This document shows positions 36,756 through 49,557 of a DNA stretch of 64,000 nucleotides, piece by piece. The stretch's first letter is position 1, and every line of letters starts with the position of its first letter. The stretch spans positions 23,852,964-23,916,963 of the forward strand of contig NC_135559.1 of NCBI RefSeq assembly GCF_964340395.1, given 5' to 3'. The notes under the pieces were generated by a model. The model saw only the letters and a program-made list of their open reading frames with translations, did no database searches and had not been told where the DNA came from. A program made the position numbers and the translations under genes. The stretch is from Glandiceps talaboti. Lineage: Eukaryota > Hemichordata > Enteropneusta > Spengelidae.

Positions 36756-38300
36756 CTTTTTTTGACACCCTGACAGCGATGAACCTGTTGACGGTGGCTT
36801 TCACATGTCTCAACTATCATGTGAAAAAATGTACAAATCTGTTTGGAATTACTGAAACTATCTATAAGAATAATCATTTTAGATGATCAGACTTTTAATT
36901 TTCACGTTAATAGAAGGATTTATTCAACGTTAGTTGATTGATCAACTTGTAAGTGCTGAAGTAAACGTTTGCAATAAACCACACTATCACGAGAGTCCTT
37001 TAGAATTCACATCATACTCATGAAATCTCATCTGTCATTTCTGGATTTACATTCATATAAGTTTCACGTTATACCTCAACATTGCCTAGCTTAGAACCTT
37101 TGCATAGGTGGTATCGTCCTCTCCACAGTCTATCCCAATCAATTATGATGAAGGTCCTTTAAAAGTTGCCACTACGATTGAAGATTGGTTCATCATTTAC
37201 CCATTTTTTCTTCCGTAAGGATGGGATATATTTATGGGTGGAAGTCTGTGTGTCTGTGTCTGTCTGTGTGTCTGTCTGTGTCATCGCTTTCTCCATAACG
37301 GCTTGCTCAATTCAAACGAAATTTTGAAGACGTATTCCGTAGGGTAATGGCATATTTTAGTAGGCCACTAAAGAGGAAAAAATAGTTTCTTGTCAGGAAA
37401 TGTTGTGGTACGACGATGCGCTTATTTTTTTTTTCTACATTCTCAACAAATGTCACAGTACATGTTGTGGTTGGCCAGGAGATCACTAACAGCAATGACC
37501 ATATAGCAATCAATGAGAAAAAATAACTGATTACATATGTTCTGTTGTATTCCAACAATTGTCTGTAGGAACGACAATCTCAAAACTTTGCCCTTATGGA
37601 AGACATTCAGTTTACATCTGGTGTTAACTTTCGTTGACAAGATTACATACTGTATGTAGTCTAGTGCAGTGTTGTTTATATTTGTGTATGATGAATCTTT
37701 TGTCTAAGCAGCAAACACATCTTGAATTTGGCATCAGGTAATCCTCAAAGCTATGTCAGATGTTATAAAACCGAGAATTGCAGGTACAAGTAATTGTAGT
37801 AATGAGGTAATGTCTACAACAAGTGTAATACCTTGCTCGGACTATGGGCCTGTCATCTATGTCGCAAGAAATTGGTTGACGGATGAGGTCACAAGTACCA
37901 TCATTTATAGTTGTGAAGACCCACCAAATGGGAAAAAAGTCTCTTAATTTCAGAAACTTCTGTTTAGGTATTGGTGAATATTAAAACTATGTTTATGTAG
38001 CACTCAAGTGGTTGTATTTGTAATTAATTTATTGTGCAACACTCCATGGCCAGTAGTTACTTGGCCATATGGTTATTTTAAAACAACATCTGTGTCCATG
38101 TTTGTCAGCACAGTTTCTGACTGTAATTTCTTCAAAATAGGACAAATTGCATTGCTTCTTTTGATTCCATTTTAATATGAATTAAAAATCCTTATTGTGA
38201 TTTTGACGCATGCAAAATGAAATGAACTCTTACCCCCTCCCCCTAAACGAAGGAATTACATTTGTCATGTGTCAGTTTTAAAATGACATGGCCCTAATAC
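36756..38300 (-). mobile_element. Repeat family E, copy 1 (inverted relative of 58,725-60,290)
   Basis: The reverse complement matches 58,735-59,960 in order: the AAACGAAGGAATTACATTT end, CTTGGCCATA, AAAAAGTCTCTTAATTTCAG, CAACAAGTGTAATACCTTGC, CTTTAAAAGTTGCCACTA, TGGATTTACATTCATA and TTGACGGTGGCTTTCACATG. Relative to the other copy it carries an extra segment of about 440 bp (37,185-37,624). The open frame at 37,753-37,947 lies inside the homologous region, and its counterpart in the other copy is not open, so it is not a gene. Confidence 0.75.
37185..37624. mobile_element. Nested insertion of about 440 bp in repeat family E
   Basis: This segment is missing from the otherwise collinear copy at 59.4-59.5 kb. 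It starts near TTCTTCCGTAAGGATGGG and ends with CCCTTATGGAAGACATTCAG, so CTTCCGTAAGG-like words are inverted at the two ends. It contains a (TGTC)n-type tract at about 37,241-37,280. A relative of its right end (CCCTTACGGAAGGCATTCAG) occurs alone near 47,259. Confidence 0.6.
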
Positions 38301-38389
38301 TAGTTGAATGTTTTCAACAAATGATACAAAACATTTATGATTTGGCAAACAAAGTGGGCTTGTGGATGATTAATGGTACATACAAAAAA

Positions 38390-40018
38390 TGTATGGTGAC
38401 TTACTCGTCATATAAAGCCATGTGTAAATGTACGATGACTTACTACATCATAAAGCCATGTGTAAATGTATGATGACTTACTACGTCATATAAAGCCATG
38501 TGTAAATGTACGATGACTTACTATGTCATATAAAGCCATGTGTAAATGTACGGTGACTTACTACGTCATAAAGCCATGTGTAAATGTATGGTGACTTACT
38601 ATGTCATATAAAGCCATGTGTAAATGTACGATGACTTACTCGTCATATAAAGCCATGTGTAAATGTACAATGACTTACTACGTCATAAAGCCATGTGTAA
38701 ATGTATGGTGACTTACTATGTCATAAAGCCATGTGTAAATGTACGATGACTTACTCGTCATATAAAGCCATGTGTAAATGTACGGTGACTTACTCGTCAT
38801 ATAAAGCCATGTGTAAATGTACGGTGACTTACTACATCATAAAGCCATGTGTAAATGTACGGTGACTTACTATGTCATATAAAGCCATGTGTAAATGTAC
38901 GGTGACTTACTCGTCATATAAAGCCATGTGTAAATGTACGGTGACTTACTCGTCATATAAAGCCATGTGTAAATGTACGGTGACTTACTACATCATAAAG
39001 CCATGTGTAAATGTATGGTGACTTACTATGTCATATAAAGCCATGTGTAAATGTACGGTGACTTACTCGTCATATAAAGCCATGTGTAAATGTACGGTGA
39101 CTTACTCGTCATATAAAGCCATGTGTAAATGTACGGTGACTTACTACATCATAAAGCCATGTGTAAATGTACGGTGACTTACTATGTCATAAAGCCATGT
39201 GTAAATGTACGGTGACTTACTCGTCATATAAAGCCATGTGTAAATGTACGGTGACTTACTATGTCATATAAAGCCATGTGTAAATGTACGATGACTTACT
39301 CGTCATATAAAGCCATGTGTAAATGTACGGTGACTTACTACATCATAAAGCCATGTGTAAATGTACGGTGACTTACTATGTCATAAAGCCATGTGTAAAT
39401 GTACGGTGACTTACTCGTCATATAAAGCCATGTGTAAATGTACGGTGACTTACTATGTCATATAAAGCCATGTGTAAATGTACGATGACTTACTCGTCAT
39501 ATAAAGCCATGTGTAAATGTACGATGACTTACTACATCATAAAGCCATGTGTAAATGTACGATGACTTACTCGTCATATAAAGCCATGTGTAAATGTACG
39601 GTGACTTACTATGTCATAAAGCCGTGTGTAAATGTACAGTGACTTACTATCGATGTCATAAAGCCATGTGTAAATGTATGGTGACTTACTATGTCATAAA
39701 GCCATGTCTAAATGTACGGTGACTTACTATGTCATAAAGCCATGTGTAAATGTACAGTGACTTACTACATCATAAAGCCATGACTGTGTAAATGTACGAT
39801 GACTTACTACGTCATAAAGCCATGTGAAAATGTTGGGTGACTTACTATGTCATAAAGCCATGGGTAAATGTACGGTGACTATAATTACTACGTCATAAAG
39901 CCATGTGTAAATGTACGGTAACTTACTATGTCATAAAGCCATGTGTAAATGTACAGTGACTTACTATGTCATAAAGCCATGTGTAAATGTACAGTGACTT
40001 ACTATGTCATAAAGCCAT
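38390..40018. repeat. 39-bp minisatellite, about 43 units
   Basis: Units read AAAGCCATGTGTAAATGTAC, then GGTGACTTACT, then CGTCATAT, ATGTCATAT or ACGTCAT, giving 36-41 bp forms. The right end is more degenerate than the middle. It passes directly into the next array, sharing the words TGTGTAAATG and CCACATGTA. Confidence 0.97.
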
Positions 40019-40759
40019 GGTGATTACCACATGTATACCAGATATCAACATATTGTGTAAATGGTGGTTACTGTACACCAGATATCAACATACATGTGTT
40101 GTGTAAATGGTGGTTATTGTACACCAGATATCAACATATTGTGTAAATGGTGGTTACTGTACACCAGATATCAACATATTGTGTAAATGGTGGTTACTGT
40201 ACACATGATATCAACATATTGTGTAAATGGTGGTTATTGTACACCAGATATCAACATATTGTGTAAATGGTGGTTATTGTACACCAGATATCAACATACA
40301 TGTATTGTGTAAATGGTGGTTACTGTACACCAGATATCAACATATTGTGTAAATGGTGGTTACTGTACACCAGATATCAACATATTGTGTAAATGGTGGT
40401 TATTGTACACCAGATATCAACATACATGTATTGTGTAAATGGTGGTTATTGTACACCAGATATCAACATATTGTGTAAATGGTGGTTACTGTACACCAGA
40501 TATCAACATATTGTGTAAATGGTGGTTACTGTACACCAGATATCAACATACATGTGTTGTGTAAATGGTGGTTATTGTACACCAGATATCAACATATTGT
40601 GTAAATGGTGGTTACTGTACACCAGATATCAACATACATGTATTGTGTAAATGGTGGTTACTGTACACCAGATATCAACATATTGTGTAAATGGTGGTTA
40701 CTGTACACATGATATCAACATATTGTGTAAATGGTGGTTACTGTACACCAGATATCAAC
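40019..40759. repeat. 40/46-bp minisatellite, left block
   Basis: Units contain CCAGATATCAACATATTGTG and TAAATGGTGGTTACTGTACA. A 46-bp form has an added ACATGT(A/G). It is interrupted at 40,759/40,760 by a transposon and resumes in register at 42,057. Confidence 0.97.
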
Positions 40760-42056
40760 CAGGGTTCGCACGGTCCTGGAAAACCCTGGAAAACGCTGGA
40801 ATTTCAAACCCTCCCTGGAAAGCCCTGGAAAACCCTGGAAAAATGTGCCCTACCCCTGGAAAACCCTGGAAAATGATCATGTTCAATCGATCGATTAATA
40901 TTGACGATTGTCATGTCTGTGCTCGAGCCACCCATTCATATGATTCTGAATCTCGTAAATGTGAAATCGCGAAAATATTTTCAAAGTCTTTCGCCACGGT
41001 GGTGAATCAAAATTCACGCCGATTGAACCCAGACAGTCAAGCGATCGTTCCACGAGACACTTTGCCCCACAGACCGTGCCTATTAGTTGAATTGGCGCCG
41101 CAGTGTTTCTTTCGATCTTGCATATATTGTTACTCCATACATCTCCCAGTTGTCATTTCAGGGACATGATATTGTAACAGTCCCGGCCGGGGTAACATGT
41201 ACAGTAGGTCTGTTAACAAGATTATCGTAACACTGTAGCGAGTATCAAAGCATCATCAACCTCGATTAGAAATTGTTACAAGTTCGGCGCACGAGTCGAC
41301 TGATACTACAAGCTAGGGCTAGGGCTAGGGCCTAGGGAAGTGCAGTTGAATTTCCGGGTTGTGGAAGTACGGTTCTGACTTTTATTTCGTCGATAAATGG
41401 GTATTTGTGTTACATGTTCTAAAAGAATAAACTACTGTTTTATGTTGTCGGTACAGTAACATTCGTCAATGGTCAAGTTGAGTTGAAATCGCGATGTTCC
41501 GCAACTCATGGCATCCGTACATAAGCATCGCGACGCAAGCGATGAATGTATTCAGTTATTCATAGCTCGAAATTTCGTTACGTAAATGACATTTTTATTC
41601 AAAATTTTGAAGAAAAAAAATATTTTAGGTGGCTTATAAATCTAGTAACATCAAACCATACAATAACGAGGACAAACTTTAGTTTTTGATTTATTTTTCT
41701 GGATATGTCTGAATTAGACTGACGAATGCTGCGACTCAATCTTACACGATCAATGCACCAGCTTGACGAAGCGGCTACTTAGGGGGTAGGACAGAGGTTT
41801 CTCCGTTAATCTTAGCGTGTAAACGTGGTTTTGAAACCAATATCTTGCATAGTGTCGATTGTTTTGTGACATATTATGGGAACTGTTGTTGATTTTTCTC
41901 GTCCACATCAGACAATTAGATGTCATTCAAAAAATATACTTTAGTGTCAATACCCCTGGAAAATGGCCAAAATCAAAAATGAATACCCCTGGAAAACTGA
42001 CGAAAAACCCCTGGAAAGTCCTGGAATTTTGTTTTGCTTTAAGTGTATGAACCCTG
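40760..42056. mobile_element. 1,297-bp TIR element inserted in minisatellite, 5-bp target duplication
   Basis: The element starts CAGGGTTCGCACGG and ends GTGTATGAACCCTG, so the termini are inverted (CAGGGTTC plus AC after two mismatches). TCAAC flanks it on both sides (40,755-40,759 and 42,057-42,061) and is single in uninterrupted units. Subterminal CCCTGGAAAA words are repeated about eight times at the left and five at the right. The interior shares long sections with 24.4-24.95 kb and 50.85-51.26 kb. The 172-codon frame at 40,651-41,169 starts inside the minisatellite and is not a gene. Superfamily is unassigned; hAT-like lineages with short duplications are one possibility. Confidence 0.85.
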
Positions 42057-42702
42057 TCAACATATTGTGTAAATGGTGGTTACTGTACACCAGATATCAA
42101 CATACATGTATTGTGTAAATGGTGGTTATTGTACACCAGATATCAACATACATGTATTGTGTAAATGGTGGTTACTGTACACCAGATATCAACATACATG
42201 TATTGTGTAAATGGTGGTTATTGTACACCAGATATCAACATACATGTATTGTGTAAATGGTGGTTACTGTACACCAGATATCAACATACATGTATTGTGT
42301 AAATGGTGGTTACTGTACACCAGATATCAACATACATGTATTGTGTAAATGGTGGTTATTGTACACCAGATATCAACATATTGTGTAAATGGTGGTTACT
42401 GTACACCAGATATCAACATACATGTATTGTGTAAATGGTGGTTATTGTACACCAGATATCAACATATTGTGTAAATGGTGGTTACTGTACACCAGATATC
42501 AACATACATGTATTGTGTAAATGGTGGTTATTGTACACCAGATATCAACATATTGTGTAAATGGTGGTTACTGTACACATGATATCAACATATTGTGTAA
42601 ATGGTGGTTACTGTACACCAGATATCAACATATTGTGTAAATGGTGGTTACTGTACACCAGATATCAACATACATGTATTGTGTAAATGGTGGTTACCAC
42701 AT
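42057..42702. repeat. 40/46-bp minisatellite, right block
   Basis: About 15 units of the same family, with the 46-bp form more frequent than in the left block. It ends near ACCACATGTACAC. Confidence 0.97.
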
Positions 42703-42884
42703 GTACACTACTGAGATAACATTGTGTACAACTGAAAGATTTATGAGTACACATTATATTTATATAGAGAACAGGTGGTATTTGTATATTTATAGATAAC
42801 TAAGTAGACAGCTGTATACATATTCCAATAATTTCTACATTGGATGTGTGTCATATTTACCATAACAATAAAAGAATTGCTTAC

Positions 42885-43085
42885 TGTGATATCCATGATT
42901 TGATTGGTTAATATTATATTGAGCTATGCATGATTGATTTGATTGGTTAGTATTATATTTAGCTACAACATTATTTGATTGGTTAATATTATATTTAGCT
43001 ATGGTATACATACATCATTTGATTGGTTAATCCTATATTGAGCTATGATGTACATGATTTGGTTGGTTAATGATATAATTTGCCA
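42885..43085. repeat. Imperfect tandem repeat, about five units
   Basis: Units of 35-48 bp share GATTTGATTGGTTA(A/G)TATTATATT and (G/T)AGCTA; spacing is uneven and the units are diverged. Confidence 0.8.
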
Positions 43086-43214
43086 TATATTCCCTGTATG
43101 GTAGACTCTGTAATAATTTACCAAACTTGATAACATCTTCTATTATAGAGAGCCATTGTCAGTGTTTTTATAATGTGATAATTAATACAGTCCAGTCTGA
43201 AAGAATATGGTACT

Positions 43215-43352
43215 GTTGGTATGCAAGTTGATGTGCTAGTTGGTATGCTGGTTGGGATGCTAGTTGGTGTGCTAGTCAGTATGTTTGTTGGTATGGTGTG
43301 TTAATTGGTGTGTTAATTGGTGTGTTAATTGGTGTGTTAATTGGTGTGCTAG
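43215..43352. repeat. 12-bp tandem repeat
   Basis: GGTGTGTTAATT is repeated exactly four times (43,307-43,350 region) and is preceded by degenerate GTTGGTATGCTA-like units. Confidence 0.93.
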
Positions 43353-43384
43353 TTCGTATGCTAGAGATCTGACCCACCCACCAT

Positions 43385-44945
43385 TGTACAGCCTTGACCC
43401 ACAAAACCATGTCAGGCCCATCCACTACTGTACAACTGGCCCACAAAACCATGTCAGGCCCATCCACTACTGTGTAACCTGGCCCACAAAACCATGTCAG
43501 GCCCATCCACTACTGTACAACCTGGCCCTCAAAACCATGTCAGACCAATCCACTACTGTGTAACCTGGCCCTCAAAACCATGTCAGGCCCATCCACTACT
43601 GTGTAACCTGGCCCACAAAACCATGTCAGGCCCATCCACCACTGTATAACCTTGGCCCACGTCCACAAAACCATGTCAGGCCAATCCACTACTGTATAAC
43701 CTTGGCCCACAAAACCATGTCAGGCCCATCCACTACTGTACAACCTTGGCCCACAAAACCATGTCAGGCCAATCCACCACTGTACAACCTTGGCCCACAA
43801 AACCATGTCAGGCCCATCCACCACTGTACAACCTTGGCCCACAAAACCATGTCAGGCCAATCCACTACTGTACAACTTTGGCCCACAAAACCATGTCAGG
43901 CCAATCCATTACTGTACAACCTTGGCCATCAAAACCGTGTCAGGCCCATCCACTACTGTATAACCTGGCCATCAAAACCATGTCAGGCCAATCCACTACT
44001 GTACAACCTGGCCCACAAAACCATGTCAGGCCAATCCACTACTGTATAACCTTGGCCATCAAAACCATGTCAGGCCCATCCACTACTGTACAACCTGGCG
44101 CACAAAACCATGTCAGGCCCATTCACTACTGTGTAACCTGGCCCACAAAACCATGTCAGGCCCATCCACTACTGTGTAACCTGGCCCACAAAACCATGTC
44201 AGGCCCATTCACTACTGTGTAACCTGGCCCACAAAACCATGTCAGGCCCATTCACTACTGTGTAACCTGGCCCACAAAACCATGTCAGGCCAATCCACTA
44301 CTGTATAACTTTGGACCACAAAACCATGTCAGGCCCATCCACTACTGTACAACCTTGGCCCACAAAACCATGTCAGGCCAATCCATTACTGTACAACCTT
44401 GGCCATCAAAACCATGGCAGGCCAATCCACTACTGTACAACCTGGCCCACAAAACCATGTCAGGCCAATTCCACTACTGTATAACCTTGGCCCTCAAAAC
44501 CATGTCAGGCCCATCCACTACTGTGTAACCTGGCCCACAAAACCATGTCAGGCCCATCCACTACTGTACAACCTGGCCCACAAAACCATGTTAGGCCCAT
44601 TCACTACTGTGTAACCTGGCCCACAAAACCATGTCAGGCCCATTCACTACTGTGTAACCTGGCCCATAAAACCATGTTAGGCCCATTCACTACTGTACAA
44701 CCTGGCCCTCAAAACCATGTCAGGCCCATCCACTACTGTACAACCTGGCCCACAAAACCATGTCAGGCCCATCCACTACTGTACAACCTGGCGCATAAAA
44801 CCATGTCAGGCCCATTCACTACTGTGTAACCTGGCCCACAAAACCATGTCAGGCCCATCCACTACTGTACAACCTGGCCCACAAAACCATGTCAGGCCCA
44901 TCCACTACTGTACAACCTGGCCCACAAAACCAATGTCGAGGCCAT
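43385..44945. repeat. 43-bp minisatellite, about 36 units
   Basis: Units contain GGCCCACAAAACCATGTCAG and GCCCATCCACTACTGTACAA, then CCT or CCTT. Variants are CCCATCC, CCAATCC or CCCATTC, and GTACAAC, GTATAAC or GTGTAAC. The frames reading KTMSGPSTTVQP-like repeats arise because a 43-base unit cycles through all three frames; they are not genes. Confidence 0.98.
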
Positions 44946-45169
44946 AAGATTACTATTTGTACAATAACTATAGCCATGATTGGACATTTCACTATTTAAC
45001 AGCTATGAGTGACATACAATCAACAGACCTTTTAGCTTCATTTGTTTATATAGAGACAACACTGGAAGACATATTGAGATGAATTACTCTCATGAGACAA
45101 AATCAATGTCCATAAAACTCAAAATACAACTGGGAATATTACTAATGGGTTGTGTGTGAGATTTTTAGC

Positions 45170-45475
<306 letters not shown>

Positions 45476-45527
45476 TGAATTAAGATTTTCTCTGATACAC
45501 CCAACTTTATTGTACATGTATGTATTA

Positions 45528-45666
45528 CGTACGCACGCACGCACGCACGCATGCACGCACACACGCACGCACGCACGCACGCACGCACGCATGCATTGCA
45601 TGTATGCATGCATGCATGTATGTATGTATGTATGTATGTATGTATGTATGTATGTATGTATGTATG
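45528..45666. repeat. Compound microsatellite (ACGC)n-(ATGC)n-(ATGT)n
   Basis: About 16 CGCA-type units grade into ATGC and then about 11 ATGT units. Confidence 0.97.
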
Positions 45667-47564
45667 CTCTTATCTTCGCAGTGATCATCCCAAACCTTAA
45701 AACTAGCAATCAATGGCACATCTAATTTCAAAAAGTTATACGTTAGAGGTGTTTTGGGGGACTAGCATGTTGTCCTTTTAATTGTCAGTGGTCCAGAACT
45801 GGATAGTTTTAGCCATTCTCCCATTGGTTTACTCACAGTTACTTGTCTGTGGTTTACTAAATTAAGTACATAGCAAAACTACCAAAATTACGATATTTAA
45901 AAAGAACTAAACTAAAGCTGGAAAATGGTAATGATGATACTCGTGCCTACCTTCATATTCAATCACTGTCGCTAATATTAACAAGTTCACCATAGTCGAC
46001 TAGTCTGTACAATGTGGGCAGTGAGAACGGATGCACATGATGGACACTGTCATGATGTGATACACATTGTTAGTTGGATATCTAATTGCTCCTTGTATGT
46101 TTCATACTTTCATAAAGAACTTTCATATTTCATTGGAAATACCTTGTAATTTTATGCATTTTATTTCTTTTAAAGTTGAAAACTATTTTTGACGTTGAAA
46201 CAGCAATCATAATTATGTTTGAATAAAATTTGAATGAAAAATGTTGGGTATCAAACTGCACACCGTCCGTCCTACGCTGGGTGCGTGGTCGTCAATATGT
46301 ACACATGGTGATATTAACAAATATTCCCCACTTTTCCCCATTGTCCAATCTTCATGTATTATACATCAATGGAAAGCTTACTTTCTGTACTACAACCTTA
46401 CAAAAAATATATATTTGAAGACAAAAATACGTAGAGAAAAGCACTGTCAAATGAGACAATATTGCATCATCAGGTGATCAAGTGACAAAAACAGACGAAT
46501 TTCCAGCATACAGCTAATGATACTTTGATTGCTCATACCTGTTGAACGCTTGAATCTAACAAATGGGAAATCAACAGATTTATAGAGCTGTCTAGCAATT
46601 AGATGTTACGTTTACGTTCTATGTCTACTAGACAAAGTGAATATATATCAGTGGTAACGAGTTCTATGTGTGTAGACAAAGTCAGGGTTTTACATCACTT
46701 TTGGATTATGGGGTCCTTGGGACCAAGTTTTGAAAATTTGGGGGTCCCAACTGCAAATCTGGGGGTCATTCACAAAATCAAGAAATTGATGTCTGATAAA
46801 TGAGGTAATAGGACCATCAATGGACATCAAAATAAGCACGACCAAATTGGCAAATGAAAAAACAACTGTAATTACTACATATTACTTTAAGTCTAGTCTT
46901 TATTCAGTCATGATTAGAAATAACAACTCTGTTATGTTCATGTAGTTTACATTCTACCAGCAATTTTCTCATACGAATGTGAAATAGTCTACATGCAACG
47001 AGTAGACAGACCGACTTGTAAACTTGTGGTGGGACAAAAGGACGTTCAACACACACATGCCATATCCCGGGTATGTGGGGGATCACGAAAGCCGAGTGAC
47101 GTCAAGGATGGCAAGCTTTCCTGTGCTGAGACTAGGACTCAGGAGGCGGGCATTTCAACAACATTTTTGACAACTAACTTTCATTGGGACTTGACGAATC
47201 ACAGATATAGAGCTAAATTTCTTGCATAAATCATGAAATTGCAAGACTATATATACCCTTACGGAAGGCATTCAGTTTAAATCTGGTTGCTTTCATTTTT
47301 CAAACAAATGGGCCTTGTATACGCACATTGCATGACGTTATGGGCTGACATGCAACAAAGTTATTTAAAATGACCAAGCCACCCATTGTTGAAAGATCGA
47401 TCGTTTCTTGGTAGAGCCAGTGATTCTCACTAGTATCGGCTGGTGATGCTGCTATAGTAGAATCCGTGTCAAACAGCCTGCCACCGAAGTAACGGCGGAG
47501 ATCGGTCTTTCATCTCGGAGCAGTGGCCATATTTAAAGTTGAGAATAATGGTAAAAATTTAACC
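45667..47564. other. Unassigned sequence with repeat fragments
   Basis: No gene is supported. A GGGGTCC/GGGGGTC patch occurs at 46,709-46,768. A lone relative of the nested insertion end (CCCTTACGGAAGGCATTCAG) lies near 47,259. Short frames of 60-80 codons here show no family resemblance. Confidence 0.5.
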
Positions 47565-47569
47565 CAATT

Positions 47570-49000
47570 CAGGGCTCGAAATTCGCGGTAGTCCCGCGTC
47601 CACAGACTACCAATGTCTGTCTCTGGGCTACCAAATTATGTGAGTGGTAGCCCAATTGGGCTACTAAGTTTTGAATGAAACTGTGACACCCTGACCCCGA
47701 CACCCTCCCGGGCCGGGGGCCTCCGAGGTCGCAGTCCTGTGGGACGTGTTCTCGCCAAAATTAGCATCAAAATCTGTGCGTCTTTTCCAAATTTGCATCC
47801 ACACTACATGTATATCAAATGTACACAAAATACATGTACACTGTACACGTCATTCTTCCGTTCATCGTATACACAGCTTGTACTTCCAAAATGTCACAAC
47901 AAAACATTTATATGCAACAATATTCTGTATAGCGATTTAATGTTATCTTTCTGTACTTTCTGCTCTCCGGCCCGGGCCCTTCCGGTTCTTCTCGGAGTCG
48001 GAGTACAGTACACTCTCGGTACAGCACTGCTGCAGTAACTAAATTCCATAACATGAATGACAGCTTTAACTTTCAACTTGACAGAGACACAGTTGTAATG
48101 GTGTTTGATAAAATTTTATGCTGATGAGAACTGTTAACTTGGTATACACCTACAGATTCGTTTATTCTTGAACGATGCCTAAAACATTCCGTGTGTAAAC
48201 CACGCTCACGCAACCCCTGAGAGCATGCAGTGGTGAATGGTAAATTCACGTAATCATGGTAATGCATTCGATCGAGTAGTATAGTAGCAAAGCTCAAAAG
48301 AAAGTTGAAGTTTTAGTGAGAATGAAATGGTGACATGATGATTTGAATTTATCTTAGTGAAGTTTTCAGCATGGACCGTCTGCTGATGTGGTCTTAGACT
48401 CTGTTTGATTATCTCTTCGACCATGAATGGAAGGGGCCTTGCCGTAATGGCTGTCATGTATTAATACAAATCCTGTCTAACCCGTCTGTTAATAAGTAAC
48501 CAATCACGTGGATAGATAATGATAACAGCACATAGTTTCTAAACTACCCAAGACGTAGTCTCCACATCAGGAAATGGCCATGGGGCTTATGAAACTGTTT
48601 ATACGTTTTCCATACGTTGAATCATATTCAAATTTTACAGGTCTCACTGCACCAAGAGATTTAGATAATAGTTACAAGTACGAACTGTGACTACTTTTTT
48701 TTTCTTCATTGCAATGATAACCGTACGTTGTAACAGTAAGCCTCATACGGTCCGGTCCCTCTTTATGACACGTCCCCAGAGACACATACATGCAAAAAAT
48801 TGCATCCCCAATGTCAAATATGGCATGAAATACACACAAATAACGTGTTGACGTGACTCTTAAGTTATACAATCAATCATCGACTTCAATACATCATATA
48901 GTTACATATATACACAGACACCATTAATTTAGGAATGCATGCATATGGGCTACCAGTCATTGCTCTCGGGCTACCAAATTTAAAAGAATTTCGAGCCCTG
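47570..49000. mobile_element. Complete 1,431-bp TIR element with 5-bp target duplication
   Basis: The left end CAGGGCTCGAAATTC is an exact 15-bp inverted match to the right end GAATTTCGAGCCCTG. CAATT flanks both sides (47,565-47,569 and 49,001-49,005). Subterminal GGGCTACCAAAT words occur near both ends. No transposase is encoded. The CAGGG start and 5-bp duplication match the element at 40,760-42,056, suggesting the same transposition machinery; the interiors differ. Confidence 0.88.
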
Positions 49001-49557
49001 CAATTAGAAACAAGTTAACAGTTTGCAAAAGTATGTAAACAAACAGGCTATGCAGTATATATCTTCTTATTGGTGTAAACATTAACGTCCTTATGAATAA
49101 ATAATGAGATTCCGCTGTGTTCCATTTCAAATCAGGGGCTTCTGATATAGTTAGTAATGAGATGCGAGCACATTAAAACAGAGGGGGATATTTGACTACG
49201 ACAAAATTCCTACATCCCAGAAGTATGTATAAAGGATGCAATATATTGCGTCATGTAAAACCCTGCAAAGTGAATGTATATCAGTGGTAAAGAGTTCTAT
49301 TTGTGTAGACAAAGTGAATATATCTTATCAGTCATGAGAGTTCTAGATGTGAAGAATTGACTACGGTGACAGTAAGATATACTCTTCTTGTCGTTAATGT
49401 GATATATGGTTAGTAAGAGTCTCATAGCTGAATGGCTGGGTTATAAAACTTCAATATCTAATGTCAATTTTGCTATCTCCTAAAATTGATTGTACATGTT
49501 ATTTGTAGTAGGAGAAAGATACATATCATATCATAACTTACAAAACTTACAAAAAGT
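49001..49557. other. Unassigned AT-rich sequence
   Basis: No coding or RNA feature is visible. CTATATCAGTGGTAA-like words near 49,270 resemble 46,640, a weak local relationship. Confidence 0.45.

Noticed and set aside
36560-36886. 108-codon ATG frame
   Set aside because: It spans the junction of two dispersed repeats; no conservation of the frame in other copies.
37753-37947. 64-codon ATG frame with protein-like look
   Set aside because: It lies inside a repeat whose inverted sister at 59.1-59.3 kb is homologous at DNA level but not open.
40651-41169. 172-codon open frame
   Set aside because: It starts in the 40-bp minisatellite and continues into a transposon; no conserved domain.
41310-41335. 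Telomere-like GCTAGGGCTAGGG
   Set aside because: Only three imperfect copies inside a transposon; not a telomeric tract.
43285-44947. Several plus-strand open frames of 70-158 codons
   Set aside because: Shadows of the 43-bp minisatellite; a 43-base unit cycles through all three frames and the peptide is the same repeat.
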